Positions 19,929 to 28,740 of a stretch of DNA of 64,000 nt are shown in pieces. The position numbers were made by a program, and so were the translations under genes. The stretch is from positions 186,001 to 250,000 of the forward strand of contig NZ_JAIVKX010000004.1 in assembly GCF_020524285.1 (NCBI RefSeq). Reading direction: 5' to 3'. Every line of letters begins with the position of its first letter. Position 1 is the stretch's first letter. The notes beneath the pieces are model-generated. The model was given only the letters and a program-made list of their open reading frames with translations, searched no databases and had not been told where the DNA came from. Source of the DNA: Alloyangia pacifica. GTDB taxonomy: Bacteria; Pseudomonadota; Alphaproteobacteria; Rhodobacterales; Rhodobacteraceae.

Positions 19929-22764
19929 CGGAGGAGATGGCGGCCTGCAGGCCGGAACCGCGAAGTGGAAGGAAACCTACCGCGGCGGCTCGCCCGAGGC
20001 GGAGCGGGCGGAGTTCGTGGCATTGACCGACCTGATGCTCGACGCGCAGCTCAAGTCGCGCAAGGCGGCCAAGGCGCGGCGCGTCGACCGCGCCTTCCAT
20101 GCCAAGTCGATCGCCGCCTTCTCCGGCGCGACCCTGCGCTTTGCCGACACGCTGCCCGACGAGCTGCGCGTCGGCTTCGCCCAGCCTGGCGCCAGCTATC
20201 CGGCCAGCGTGCGCTTCTCCAACGCCGCCTCTGTCCCCAAGTCCGACGAGGAGAAGGACCTGCGCGGCCTTGCGGTGCGGGTGAGCGTTGCGGACGACGA
20301 GCAGCACGACCTGCTGGCCACCAACTGGCCGGTGCCGCACGCCCGCGACGCGCATCAGTTCGTGCATTTCGCCCACGCCGTCTCGGGCGGCACCCTGTCA
20401 AAGGCCTTGGGGCTGGCGGGGCTCTGCCGCAGACTCGGGCTCGGCGAGGTCCGGCGGATGCTGGCCAACGTGCGCGAGGCACTGCGCACCTGCGACAGCG
20501 TGGCGCTGGAAAGCTACTGGAGCCGCGGCGCCATCCGTTGGGGGAACGAGGCCGTGCGCTATGCCTTCAAGTCCGCGCGCGGCACGCCCGGCGCCTTTCC
20601 CGCCACCGGGGCGGCGCGGCTTTCCAGCGAGTTCGCGCAGCGCATTGCCGCGGCGGATGTCACCTTCGAGCTCTACGTGCAGCGCTTCGTCAGCGAGCAC
20701 CTCACCCCCATCGAAAACGCCGCGCAGGAATGGGCGGAGCGCGACAGCCCGGCCATTCTCGTCGCCACGCTCATCCTGCCGAGGCGCGACCTCACCAGCC
20801 CGGACGCGATCGCCGAGCAGCGGGCGCTGGACGACGGCGGCTTCAACCCCTGGAACACCACCGAGGACTTCCGCCCGCTCGGCCACCTCAACCGCGCGCG
20901 CAAGGCGGTCTACGACGGCTCGCTGCATCATCGCACGGCGCTGCGCTGGCGCGCCGAGCGTCCGCCGCTGCAGAACCGGGTTTTCGGCAGCGGCGCCCGC
21001 TGGGCGCTGCGGCAGGCCAACACGCGCGTGCCCTGGCACCGCATGCCGCTGCTTGTGAGCCTGCTGAACCTCGACGCGCTGCGCCACGACCTGCGGGTGA
21101 AGAACCTGATCGACACCGAGCCGCGCGAGGCCCCGCCCAGCGCCCGCTCCCTGCCCCCGGCGAGCCCGCCGGAAGAGCTGTCGTTCCGCACCTACGACGG
21201 GCGCGCCAACGACCTCAGCGATCCGCAGATGGGCGCGGTGGGCGCCGCCTTCGGGCGCAACATGCCGCTCGAGACCATCCCGCCCGACGAGCCCAATGCC
21301 GTCACCGTCTGCCGCGAGCTGATGGACCGCAAGACCTTCATCCCGGCGCGCACGCTCAACATCCTCGCCGCGGCGTGGATCCAGTTCCAGGTCCACGACT
21401 GGGTGGCACACCAGCGCCGCAAGCTGGGCGAGCAGGACCTCGTGGTGCCGATCCCCGGCAAGTATCCCGACTGGACCTCGCGTCCCGGTGGCGAGATGGG
21501 CCGCGAGATGCGCATCTCGGGCAATGTCCCCCACCCGCGCGCGACCGACCCTTGGGTCTTTGCCAATACCACCTCGCACTGGTGGGACGGCTCGGAGGTC
21601 TATGGCGCGGACAGCGCGCGCGCCCGCTCGCTGCGCGACGGCGCGAAGATCCGGCTCAACGATGCGGGCTACCTGCCCGAGGGCGTCGATGGCATGTCGA
21701 TGACCGGCTTCAACGAGAGCTGGTGGATGGGACTGTCGGTCATGCACACGCTCTTCGCCCGCGAACACAACGTGCTGGTGGACGAGCTGCGCCGCGCCTA
21801 CCCGCATTGGGACGACGAGCGGCTCTACCAGACCGCCCGGCTGATCGTCTCAGCGCTGATCGCCAAGATCCACACCGTCGAATGGACCCCGGCGATCCTC
21901 GGCACCGAGGCGCTGGACATCGGCATGAAGACCAACTGGTACGGCCCACCGTCTGGCGATTGGCTGACCAGGCTCGGCATCTGGCTGACCGACGTGCATG
22001 CGCTCAAGGGCATTCCCAAGACCATGCCCGACCACCACGCCGCGCCCTACTCGCTAACCGAGGAGTTCGCCACGGTCTACCGCATGCACCCGCTGATCCC
22101 GGACGACTACATCTTTTACGACTACGCCACCGGCAAGGAGAGGCAGCGCAAGGGGTTCCTCGACATCCAGGGCGCACAGGCCGACAACGAGATGCGCGAC
22201 ATCGGCATGCGCGATGCGCTCTATTCCTTCGGCACCGCCCATCCCGGCGCGATCACCCTGCACAACTTCCCGAGATCGCTGCAGCATTTCGAGCGCGAGG
22301 GCGAGGTGATCGATCTCTCGGTGGTCGATATCATGCGCACCCGCGTGCGCCGGGTGCCGCGCTACAACGGCTTCCGTCGCGGGCTGCATATGCCAGAGAT
22401 CAAGTCCTGGGACGATCTCACGCCCGATCCCGGCACGAACCGCCTGTGCCGCGAGATCTATGGCAAGCTCGACAATGTCGACACCGTGGTCGGGCTGCTG
22501 GGCGAGGCGCCGCCCACCGGCTTCGGCTTTTCGGACACGGCCTTCCGCATCTTCATCCTGATGGCCTCGCGCCGGTTGCAGTCGGATCGCTTTCTCACGG
22601 TGGACTTCCGCCCCGAGATCTATTCGCCGCTCGGCATGGACTGGATCGCGCGCAATTCCATGACCAGCGTGATCCTGCGCCATTGCCCCGAACTGGGACC
22701 GGTGCTGCCACGCGATGCCACCGCTTTTGCACCCTGGCGGACCGTGCCGGGAATGGGAGGCTGA
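19921..22764 (+). CDS. catalase-like / alpha-dioxygenase-like haem peroxidase fusion
   Basis: A 947-residue two-haem-domain protein starting at a GTG. Residues 1 to about 380 look catalase-related: His60 in FHAKSIAAFSGA matches the distal His, RFSNAAS and DLRGLAVRV match the core, and Arg327-Tyr331 in RARKAVY match the RxxxY proximal ligand. Residues from about 415 resemble animal haem peroxidases, closest in wording to plant fatty-acid alpha-dioxygenases: distal His492 in QVHDWVAHQ, HWWDGSEVYG, MHTLFAREHNVLVDEL, HTVEWTPAIL, and YRMHPLIPD giving catalytic Tyr720 and proximal His723 (as Tyr385/His388 of cyclooxygenase). A dioxygenase joined to a hydroperoxide-processing haem domain would make and convert fatty-acid hydroperoxides. 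Substrate and product are inferred. Middle gene of a coupled trio. Confidence 0.82.
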   Translation: MSDGGDGGLQAGTAKWKETYRGGSPEAERAEFVALTDLMLDAQLKSRKAAKARRVDRAFHAKSIAAFSGATLRFADTLPDELRVGFAQPGASYPASVRFSNAASVPKSDEEKDLRGLAVRVSVADDEQHDLLATNWPVPHARDAHQFVHFAHAVSGGTLSKALGLAGLCRRLGLGEVRRMLANVREALRTCDSVALESYWSRGAIRWGNEAVRYAFKSARGTPGAFPATGAARLSSEFAQRIAAADVTFELYVQRFVSEHLTPIENAAQEWAERDSPAILVATLILPRRDLTSPDAIAEQRALDDGGFNPWNTTEDFRPLGHLNRARKAVYDGSLHHRTALRWRAERPPLQNRVFGSGARWALRQANTRVPWHRMPLLVSLLNLDALRHDLRVKNLIDTEPREAPPSARSLPPASPPEELSFRTYDGRANDLSDPQMGAVGAAFGRNMPLETIPPDEPNAVTVCRELMDRKTFIPARTLNILAAAWIQFQVHDWVAHQRRKLGEQDLVVPIPGKYPDWTSRPGGEMGREMRISGNVPHPRATDPWVFANTTSHWWDGSEVYGADSARARSLRDGAKIRLNDAGYLPEGVDGMSMTGFNESWWMGLSVMHTLFAREHNVLVDELRRAYPHWDDERLYQTARLIVSALIAKIHTVEWTPAILGTEALDIGMKTNWYGPPSGDWLTRLGIWLTDVHALKGIPKTMPDHHAAPYSLTEEFATVYRMHPLIPDDYIFYDYATGKERQRKGFLDIQGAQADNEMRDIGMRDALYSFGTAHPGAITLHNFPRSLQHFEREGEVIDLSVVDIMRTRVRRVPRYNGFRRGLHMPEIKSWDDLTPDPGTNRLCREIYGKLDNVDTVVGLLGEAPPTGFGFSDTAFRIFILMASRRLQSDRFLTVDFRPEIYSPLGMDWIARNSMTSVILRHCPELGPVLPRDATAFAPWRTVPGMGG

Positions 22765-22765
22765 G

Positions 22766-24145
22766 ATGAAGGATCACGATCACGCCCGCTCCGGCCTCGC
22801 GGCCTTCCTGCAGGAGCCGCTCGCCAGGGTGCTCTGGTCGCGCCGCACGCGCCGGGTGCCGCGCGGCTACAGCGTGCCGGCTGGCTCAGCCTCCTACAGC
22901 TCAAAGAACGAGCCCCTGCCGCTCAGCAAGCTCGAGGAGGCAATCCTCATCGCCGCCACCGGGGCCACCGGGCTCACCATGCCCGACCGCCCGTGGCAGG
23001 ACGATCAGACCGGCGATCCCATCATGTCGAAGCCGAACCTCGTGATGGAGGGGCGCACCGCCGGCAGCCCCGACAATGCGCAGGGCACCTATTTCTTCAT
23101 GATCAACGACGAGGGCACCTATTTCATCCGCCACCTGCCGCCGCCGGACCCCGGCACCGACCCGTGGTCGGAAGAGCTGCTGCTGGCCCGCGCCGAGGCT
23201 GCCAAGGTCCGCATCCTCGACCGCCGCATCGACGTGCCCTCCGGGATGCGCGACTTTCCGGCCTATCTCGATTCCAACCGCTTCCTGTCGAACCGCCCCG
23301 GCACGACCGTCTTCTTCCCGGTCGTGGACCTGTCGCACCAGTACATCAACGGGCTGATGTACCTGCTCACCCAGCCGGAAAAGGCCCGCCCCGCGCTGAT
23401 CGACGACCGCAACTTCTACCGGCCCGCCGGCACGAAAAAATGGATCAAGAACGGCTTTCTCAACAAGGACATCAAGCTGCCGCTCGGCGTGGTCTACCAG
23501 ATGCGCACCGAGATCGAGGCGAGCCTGCTGGTGCAGAACCTCTTCCTGGTCACCGAGGCGCTGGGGCTCGGCGCGTGGATCCACGGCGCGATCTCTCCGC
23601 CGGTGCTGATGGGCGATCCCAAGTTCCGCGGCACCTTCGGCACCATGCTCGGCTTCGACTACGTCTCGCCGAAATGGCGGTTCATGGACCTGCTGCGCTG
23701 GCACACGCTGCCGGTCAGCGCGATGAAACACGTGCGCAGCCATGCCATCGGGCTGCGCCACCACGGCGAGGCGCTGATCAAGTGCAAGTGCCCGCCCAAT
23801 TACGCCTCGATGGCCGAGGCGGTCGACGCCGTGGTTGATGGCAAGTTCGGCCCCGGCGGGCTCTACAAGGATCCCGCCGTTTTCGAGCGCATCTACAAGG
23901 GCGATTTCGGCGCGCGCTACCTGTCGGAGGCGGCGGAATATGAGGCGGATGTGATCGCCTGTTGCCGCGACATCTGCAGCTACATCCACGACACCCACGG
24001 CCGCTTCCCGGCCCATTGCGAGGCCATCCACGCCCCCGGTATCTTCTTGCAGGCCCATCACGTCGAGGAAGAGTACTACGAGCAGGTCTTCCGCAATGGC
24101 ATGACGGATCGGCAGGCGGAGCACATGGCGCGCTGGCATTCCTGA
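22766..24145 (+). CDS. nitroreductase-like protein of unknown function
   Basis: A 459-residue protein starting one base after the stop of the dioxygenase fusion (TGAGATG). I do not recognise a named family for the whole. Two parts resemble nitroreductase-fold flavoproteins: the N-terminal SYSSKNEPLPLSKLEEAILI (residues about 46-65, a phosphate-loop and dimer helix pattern) and SLLVQNLFLVTEALGLGAWI further on, which is the usual FMN-side helix. The C-terminal part has a cluster of Cys and His (KCKCPPNY, ACCRDICSYIHDTHGRFPAHC, QAHHVEEEYYEQVF) that could bind metal. Coupling suggests it works on the same substrate as the two genes before it. Confidence 0.55.
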   Translation: MKDHDHARSGLAAFLQEPLARVLWSRRTRRVPRGYSVPAGSASYSSKNEPLPLSKLEEAILIAATGATGLTMPDRPWQDDQTGDPIMSKPNLVMEGRTAGSPDNAQGTYFFMINDEGTYFIRHLPPPDPGTDPWSEELLLARAEAAKVRILDRRIDVPSGMRDFPAYLDSNRFLSNRPGTTVFFPVVDLSHQYINGLMYLLTQPEKARPALIDDRNFYRPAGTKKWIKNGFLNKDIKLPLGVVYQMRTEIEASLLVQNLFLVTEALGLGAWIHGAISPPVLMGDPKFRGTFGTMLGFDYVSPKWRFMDLLRWHTLPVSAMKHVRSHAIGLRHHGEALIKCKCPPNYASMAEAVDAVVDGKFGPGGLYKDPAVFERIYKGDFGARYLSEAAEYEADVIACCRDICSYIHDTHGRFPAHCEAIHAPGIFLQAHHVEEEYYEQVFRNGMTDRQAEHMARWHS

Positions 24146-24205
24146 GCATGCGGTAGCGGGGATTTGGGGCTGCGCGTCGGCAGTGGCGGAGCTGCGCGAT
24201 GGTCG

Positions 24206-24295
24206 TGGCGGAGGCTCAGGGATTCGAACCCTGGGGACGCTCTCACGCCCAACGGTTTTCAAGACCGCCGCATTCGACCACTCTGCCAAACCTCC
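24206..24295 (-). tRNA. tRNA-Ser (anticodon UGA)
   Basis: A 90-base gene including an encoded 3' CCA. The acceptor stem GGAGGTT pairs with AGCCTCC (one G-U pair), with discriminator G. The anticodon loop CTTGAAA gives anticodon TGA (plus-strand 24259-24261), the T loop GGTTCGAATCC is canonical, and the long variable arm GGGCGTGAGAGCGTCC is typical of serine tRNAs. Confidence 0.95.
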
Positions 24296-24634
24296 GGTTC
24301 GACCGACCTAGCCTGCTTCTCGCGATTCTAGAACAGGCTTTCCGGGAAAAACCGCCGATCACGGCTTTGATGGCTTTTCTTGATCTACGCCACCCGTTAC
24401 GATCCGCGAAAAAGCCGGGACGTTTCGCTCCACTTTCCAGCGCCGGTGGCGCAGCCCTCCGACCGCCAAGGCCCATGCGCCGCGGCCGGTCAGGCACGGC
24501 AAGCCCCGCCCCAGTGCGACACGGCAGAGGAGCGCGCCCCGCAGATCAAGGACCGGGCGCAAGCCGTCCGGAAGAAGGGACATCCGGCAAGGCGCGACAG
24601 ACGCCACCGGTCAGGCGGGAATGCAGGGGGCATT
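24296..24634. other. gene-free stretch upstream of the SPOR lipoprotein gene
   Basis: This 339-base gap is bounded by the tRNA-Ser 5' end and the lipoprotein gene. It must hold the promoter of both. A long overlapping plus frame here is an open GC-rich stretch and not convincing. No repeat or terminator was found. Confidence 0.4.
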
Positions 24635-25570
24635 ATGGCCAGAGCAAGGAAAACGCGGCCCATGAACGCGAATGGGGCCGTACGTGGGGCAATGGTGGCG
24701 ATGCTGGCAACGCTCGCCGTCGGCGCCTGCAGCGAGTCGCAGATGCCGGGCTTTCTGAAGAGCAGCGGCGATGCCGGGACTTCCGGCGCAGAGGTCTCGC
24801 GCGGGACGGCCACGGTCGAGCGCGACATCGAGGCCCCCGAGGTCTTCCAGACCACAGAAGCCGGTCTCTGGGACGGACGCCCGTCTCTGGGCGGTGTCTG
24901 GGTCGCGCATCCTGACGTCAGCGAGCCCGAACGGGTGATCATCCGCAACGAGAAGAACGGCCAGTTCGTCATCGGCGCGCTGTTCCGCCGCGAGCGCATG
25001 AGCCCCGGCCCGCGCCTGCAGGTCTCCTCCGATGCCGCCGCCGCCATCGGCATGCTGGCCGGCGAGCCGTCGAACCTCAACGTGGTCGCGCTGCGCCGCG
25101 AGGAAGGCCCCGCCGAACCCGAGGCGGGCACCGGCCCCGCCGGGGTCGAGGCCGAGACGCTGTCGAACGTGCCCGAGGTCGAGGAAAGCGCGCTCGATCC
25201 GGTGACCGCCTCCGCCGCGGCGGCGATCGAGGCCGCGCCGGCCACCCCGGCCGCGCCTGCGGCCTCTGCCGAAACCTCCGCCGAAGCGGCGACCCCGGCA
25301 CCCGCACCCGCGCCGCGTCCGACGCAGGCGACGAGCCTGTCGCGCCCCTACGTGCAGATCGGCATCTTCAGCGTCGAGCAGAACGCCGAGAACACCGCCA
25401 CCGCGATGCGCCAGGCCGGCATGGTGCCGACCGTCAAGAAGCAGAGCAGCTCGGGCAAGACCTTCTGGCGGGTGCTTGTCGGCCCCGCTTCCGACAAGGC
25501 CGAGCTCGACGCGCTGCTGAGCAAGATCAAGGGCACCGGCTTCTCCGATGCCTACGCCGTCAAGAACTGA
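24635..25570 (+). CDS. SPOR-domain lipoprotein
   Basis: A 311-residue envelope protein. After a basic N-terminus a hydrophobic stretch ends in the lipobox LAVGAC, so the mature protein should be a lipoprotein. The middle is Ala/Pro/Glu-rich and probably disordered (about residues 160-230). The C-terminal 75 residues, from YVQIGIFSVEQNAENTATAM to FSDAYAVKN, are a SPOR domain, which binds glycan strands lacking stem peptides at the septum. An ATG at 24635 follows an AGGGGG site; MNANGAVR nine codons later is an alternative. It is 25 bases before the carboxypeptidase gene, which trims peptides and so fits a shared septal role. Confidence 0.85.
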   Translation: MARARKTRPMNANGAVRGAMVAMLATLAVGACSESQMPGFLKSSGDAGTSGAEVSRGTATVERDIEAPEVFQTTEAGLWDGRPSLGGVWVAHPDVSEPERVIIRNEKNGQFVIGALFRRERMSPGPRLQVSSDAAAAIGMLAGEPSNLNVVALRREEGPAEPEAGTGPAGVEAETLSNVPEVEESALDPVTASAAAAIEAAPATPAAPAASAETSAEAATPAPAPAPRPTQATSLSRPYVQIGIFSVEQNAENTATAMRQAGMVPTVKKQSSSGKTFWRVLVGPASDKAELDALLSKIKGTGFSDAYAVKN

Positions 25571-25595
25571 CCGGATCCACAGAGAGGAGCCGCCC

Positions 25596-26798
25596 ATGCG
25601 CCGCCTGAAGAGCCCCCTTTCGAGCCTCACCCTGCGCCGCCTGCTGGCCGGCGCGGCCACCGCCGCGATGCTCGCCGGCGGGGCACAGGCCTTCGACACC
25701 AGCGCCCGCACCGCCTTCGTGCTGGACTACACCACCGGCACCGTGCTGATGGCCAAGGACGCCGACAAGGCCGTGCCGCCCGCCTCCATGTCGAAGCTGA
25801 TGACGCTCTACATGGCCTTCGAGGCGATCCGTGACGGCCGCCTCAAGCTCGACGAGACCCTGCCCGTCTCCGAACACGCCATGTCCTACGGCGGTTCGAC
25901 CATGTTCCTCGACACCACCGACCGGGTGAAGGTCGAGGATCTGCTGCGCGGCATCATCGTGCTATCCGGCAACGACGCCTGCGCGGTGATCGCCGAGGCG
26001 CTCTCGCCCAACGGCACCGAGGCCGGCTTCGCCGACCTGATGACCCGCCGCGCGCAGCAGCTCGGCATGACCAGCTCGAGCTTCGCCAATGCCTCCGGCT
26101 GGCCGGCGCAGGGCCACGTGATGTCGATGCGCGACCTGACGCTGCTGGCCCGGCACATCATCGAGGACTTCCCCGAGTTCTACCCGATCTTCTCGGAGCG
26201 CCGCTTCGAGTTCGACGGCCGCGCGCCGCAGAACGTCAACAACCGCAACCCGCTGCTGCGCCTCGACATCGGCGCCGACGGGCTGAAGACCGGGCACACA
26301 TCCGAGGCAGGCTACGGCCTCGTCGGCTCCGCCAAGCAGGGCGACCGCCGGGTGATCTTCGCCATCGCCGGGCTCGACAGCGAACGCGCCCGCGCCGAGG
26401 AGAGCGAAGCCATCGTCAACTGGGCCTTCCGCCAGTTCGCCGAGCGCAAGCTGGTCGAGAAGGGCAAGGAAGTCGCCCGCGCCGAGGTCTTCCTCGGCAA
26501 CAAGGAGACCGTCGGTCTCGTGGCCCGCGACGACATCGAGATGCTGATCCCGGTGACCCCGGGCACCGAGCTTGGCGCCGAGGTGGTCTACACCGGCCCG
26601 CTGCAGGCGCCGATCACCGCCGGGCAGCAGCTCGCCGAACTGATCATCACGCCCGAGGGCCTGCCCGAGCACCGCGTGCCGCTGTTTGCCGCCGAGGACG
26701 TGCCCTCGGGCGGCTTCGTCAAGCGCATGATGGTGGTCAGCACCAACCTGATCGGACGCCTGCAGACCCCCGCTGCGACCTCCGCGGAGGCCATGTGA
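25596..26798 (+). CDS. dacC: D-alanyl-D-alanine carboxypeptidase (PBP5/6 type)
   Basis: A 400-residue class C penicillin-binding protein that removes the terminal D-Ala from peptidoglycan stem peptides in the periplasm. A signal peptide ends at GGAQA. The three serine-peptidase motifs are SMSK near residue 67, SGN and KTG (ADGLKTGHT), followed by the beta-rich C-terminal domain and an amphipathic end for membrane attachment. GAGGAG before the ATG is a strong ribosome site. The stop overlaps the tmk start (GTGA). The symbol is by type; a dacA/dacF name is equally usual. Confidence 0.92.
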   Translation: MRRLKSPLSSLTLRRLLAGAATAAMLAGGAQAFDTSARTAFVLDYTTGTVLMAKDADKAVPPASMSKLMTLYMAFEAIRDGRLKLDETLPVSEHAMSYGGSTMFLDTTDRVKVEDLLRGIIVLSGNDACAVIAEALSPNGTEAGFADLMTRRAQQLGMTSSSFANASGWPAQGHVMSMRDLTLLARHIIEDFPEFYPIFSERRFEFDGRAPQNVNNRNPLLRLDIGADGLKTGHTSEAGYGLVGSAKQGDRRVIFAIAGLDSERARAEESEAIVNWAFRQFAERKLVEKGKEVARAEVFLGNKETVGLVARDDIEMLIPVTPGTELGAEVVYTGPLQAPITAGQQLAELIITPEGLPEHRVPLFAAEDVPSGGFVKRMMVVSTNLIGRLQTPAATSAEAM

Positions 26799-27457
26799 CG
26801 CAAGCGGCAGGCCAGGCGGGGGCGAAAGGCCTCTTCGTCAGCTTCGAAGGCATCGACGGCTCCGGCAAATCCACGCAGGCGCGGCGGCTGCACGCCGACC
26901 TGCGCGCCGAAGGGCGGCAGGCGGTGCTCACCCGCGAGCCCGGCGGCTCGCCGGGGGCCGAGGAGATCCGCGCGCTGGTGCTGCAGGGCGACCCCGACCG
27001 CTGGTCTGCCGAGACGGAACTGCTTCTGTTCACAGCTGCCCGCCGCGACCATCTCGAGCGGCTGATCTGCCCCGCCCTCGCGGAGGGCAAGATGGTGATC
27101 TGCGACCGCTTCGCCGACAGCAGCCGCATGTACCAGGGGCTGTCGCGCGGCGATCTGCGCGACAAGGTCGACGCGCTGCACGCGTTGATGATCGGCACCG
27201 AGCCCGACCTGACGTTCCTCATCGACATGGACCCGGCGGCCGGCCTCGCCCGCGCCAAGGCCCGCGCCACCGAAGAGGAACGCTTCGAGGATTTCGGCGT
27301 CGCGCTGCAGGAGCGGATGCGCGCGGGCTATCTCGCGCTGGCCGAGGAATTCCCCGAGCGCTTCATCGTGATCGACGGCAACCGCCCGCAGGACGAGGTG
27401 GCCGCCGACATCCGTGCCCAACTGGACGCCCGGCTCGACGCGCGGAGCCCGGCATGA
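26795..27457 (+). CDS. tmk: thymidylate kinase
   Basis: A 220-residue kinase converting dTMP to dTDP with ATP. P-loop FEGIDGSGKSTQARRL at about residues 14-29, the DR motif in VICDRFADSSRMYQG, and a lid region after LIDMDPAAGLARA. A GTG start overlaps the dacC stop by four bases. The stop overlaps the holB start in the same way, so the three genes are one coupled unit. Confidence 0.95.
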   Translation: MTQAAGQAGAKGLFVSFEGIDGSGKSTQARRLHADLRAEGRQAVLTREPGGSPGAEEIRALVLQGDPDRWSAETELLLFTAARRDHLERLICPALAEGKMVICDRFADSSRMYQGLSRGDLRDKVDALHALMIGTEPDLTFLIDMDPAAGLARAKARATEEERFEDFGVALQERMRAGYLALAEEFPERFIVIDGNRPQDEVAADIRAQLDARLDARSPA

Positions 27458-28572
27458 GTGCCGAGGAGGACATCCCCGAGGCCGACCGGATCGAAGGCGC
27501 CCCGCACCCGCGCGAGACCTTCACCATCTATGGTCAGGACCGCGCGCAGGAGGATCTCCTCTCGGCCTTCAATTCGGGGCGCCTGCACCACGGCTGGCTG
27601 ATCACCGGGCCGCGCGGGCTCGGCAAGGCGACGCTTGCCTGGACCATCGCGCGCTTCCTGCTCGCCACCCCCGAGGACGACGGCGGGCTCTTCGGCGCGC
27701 CGCCCCCGCCCACCGACCTGCGCATCGACCCCGAACATCCGGTGGCGCATCGCGTGCACGCGCTCTCGGAGCCGCGATTGCACCTGCTGCGCCGGGGCTG
27801 GGATGCCAAGACCAAGAAGCTGCGCTCCGTCATCACCGTGGAAGAGGTGCGCGCGCTGAAACGCTTCTTCTCGCTGTCCTCGGCCGATGGCGGACGGCGC
27901 GTCGTGATCATCGACAGCGCCGACGAGATGAACCCCAACGCCGCCAACGCCATCCTCAAGCTGCTCGAGGAGCCGCCCGCGAACACCGTGCTGCTGATGG
28001 TCAGCCACCAGCCCTCGCGCCTGCTGCCGACGATCCGCTCGCGCTGCCGCGAGCTGCGGCTCTCACCGCTGGAGCCCGAGGCCATGGCCCGCGCGCTCGA
28101 CCAGGCCGGGGCGCAGGTGGCGCCGCAGGAGGCCGCGGCGCTGGCCGAGCTTTCCGCCGGCTCGGTGGGCGAGGCGCTGCGGCTGCTGAACCTCGACGGG
28201 CTGAAGCTCTATGCCGATCTGGTGTCGCTGGCCGGCACCCTGCCCCGGCTCGACCGGCCGCGCGCCATCGCACTTGGCGAAAGCACCGCCGGCAAGGGCC
28301 GCGAAGCGCGGCTCGACCTGATGCTGACGCTGACCGACCGGCTCATGGCGCGGCTTGCCCGCGCCGGGGTCACCGGCATGGCGCCCCGCGCCGAGGCGGC
28401 GCCGCAGGAGGCCGAGGTGCTGCAACGCCTCGCCCCCCATCCCGCCGCCGGGCGGGCCTGGGCGCAGCTGGCGCAGGATGCCGGGGAGCGCGCCCGCCAC
28501 GCACGGGCGGTGAACGTCGACCCGGCGGCGCTGGTGCTCGATCTGCTGCTGCAGATGCGCAAGGCGGGCTGA
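27454..28572 (+). CDS. holB: DNA polymerase III subunit delta'
   Basis: A 372-residue clamp-loader subunit. The AAA+ domain has GPRGLGKATLAWTIARFL at the P-loop position, a sensor region (MNPNAANAILKLLEEPP, then TIRSRCREL), and the C-terminal collar part. The P-loop differs from the ATPase consensus, as expected for delta', which does not hydrolyse ATP itself. It follows tmk with a four-base overlap, as in many bacteria. Downstream the next gene is convergent (mrp). Confidence 0.92.
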   Translation: MSAEEDIPEADRIEGAPHPRETFTIYGQDRAQEDLLSAFNSGRLHHGWLITGPRGLGKATLAWTIARFLLATPEDDGGLFGAPPPPTDLRIDPEHPVAHRVHALSEPRLHLLRRGWDAKTKKLRSVITVEEVRALKRFFSLSSADGGRRVVIIDSADEMNPNAANAILKLLEEPPANTVLLMVSHQPSRLLPTIRSRCRELRLSPLEPEAMARALDQAGAQVAPQEAAALAELSAGSVGEALRLLNLDGLKLYADLVSLAGTLPRLDRPRAIALGESTAGKGREARLDLMLTLTDRLMARLARAGVTGMAPRAEAAPQEAEVLQRLAPHPAAGRAWAQLAQDAGERARHARAVNVDPAALVLDLLLQMRKAG

Positions 28573-28630
28573 CGCCTGCGGCGTGAGGGGCTTCGCCCCA
28601 ACGTGGCACGCTCACATATGTCCCGAGAGT

Positions 28631-28690
28631 GGGGGCGCTGCCCCCGCCCGCTGACGCGGACTCCCTCGGCGTATTTGGAAAGAGAAGAAG
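28631..28690 (-). repeat. REP-like intergenic element, copy R4
   Basis: Read on the minus strand it carries the A-rich/T-rich arm CTTCTTCTCTTTCCAAATAC, then GGGAGTCCGCG and GCGGGGGCAGCGCCCCC. It therefore joins the two types of element: the core seen in R1 and R2 and the arm seen in R3 and R5. It lies between the convergent holB and mrp genes. Confidence 0.65.
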
Positions 28691-28740
28691 GGCGCGGCGC
28701 GCCCTCCCCTCATCTTCGTCACTAAGAATGGAAGCGCGGC

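Noticed and set aside
19965-22769. A second long plus-strand frame within the dioxygenase fusion gene
   Set aside because: Arg/Ala/Pro-rich with no recognisable domain; the other frame has two sets of haem ligands.
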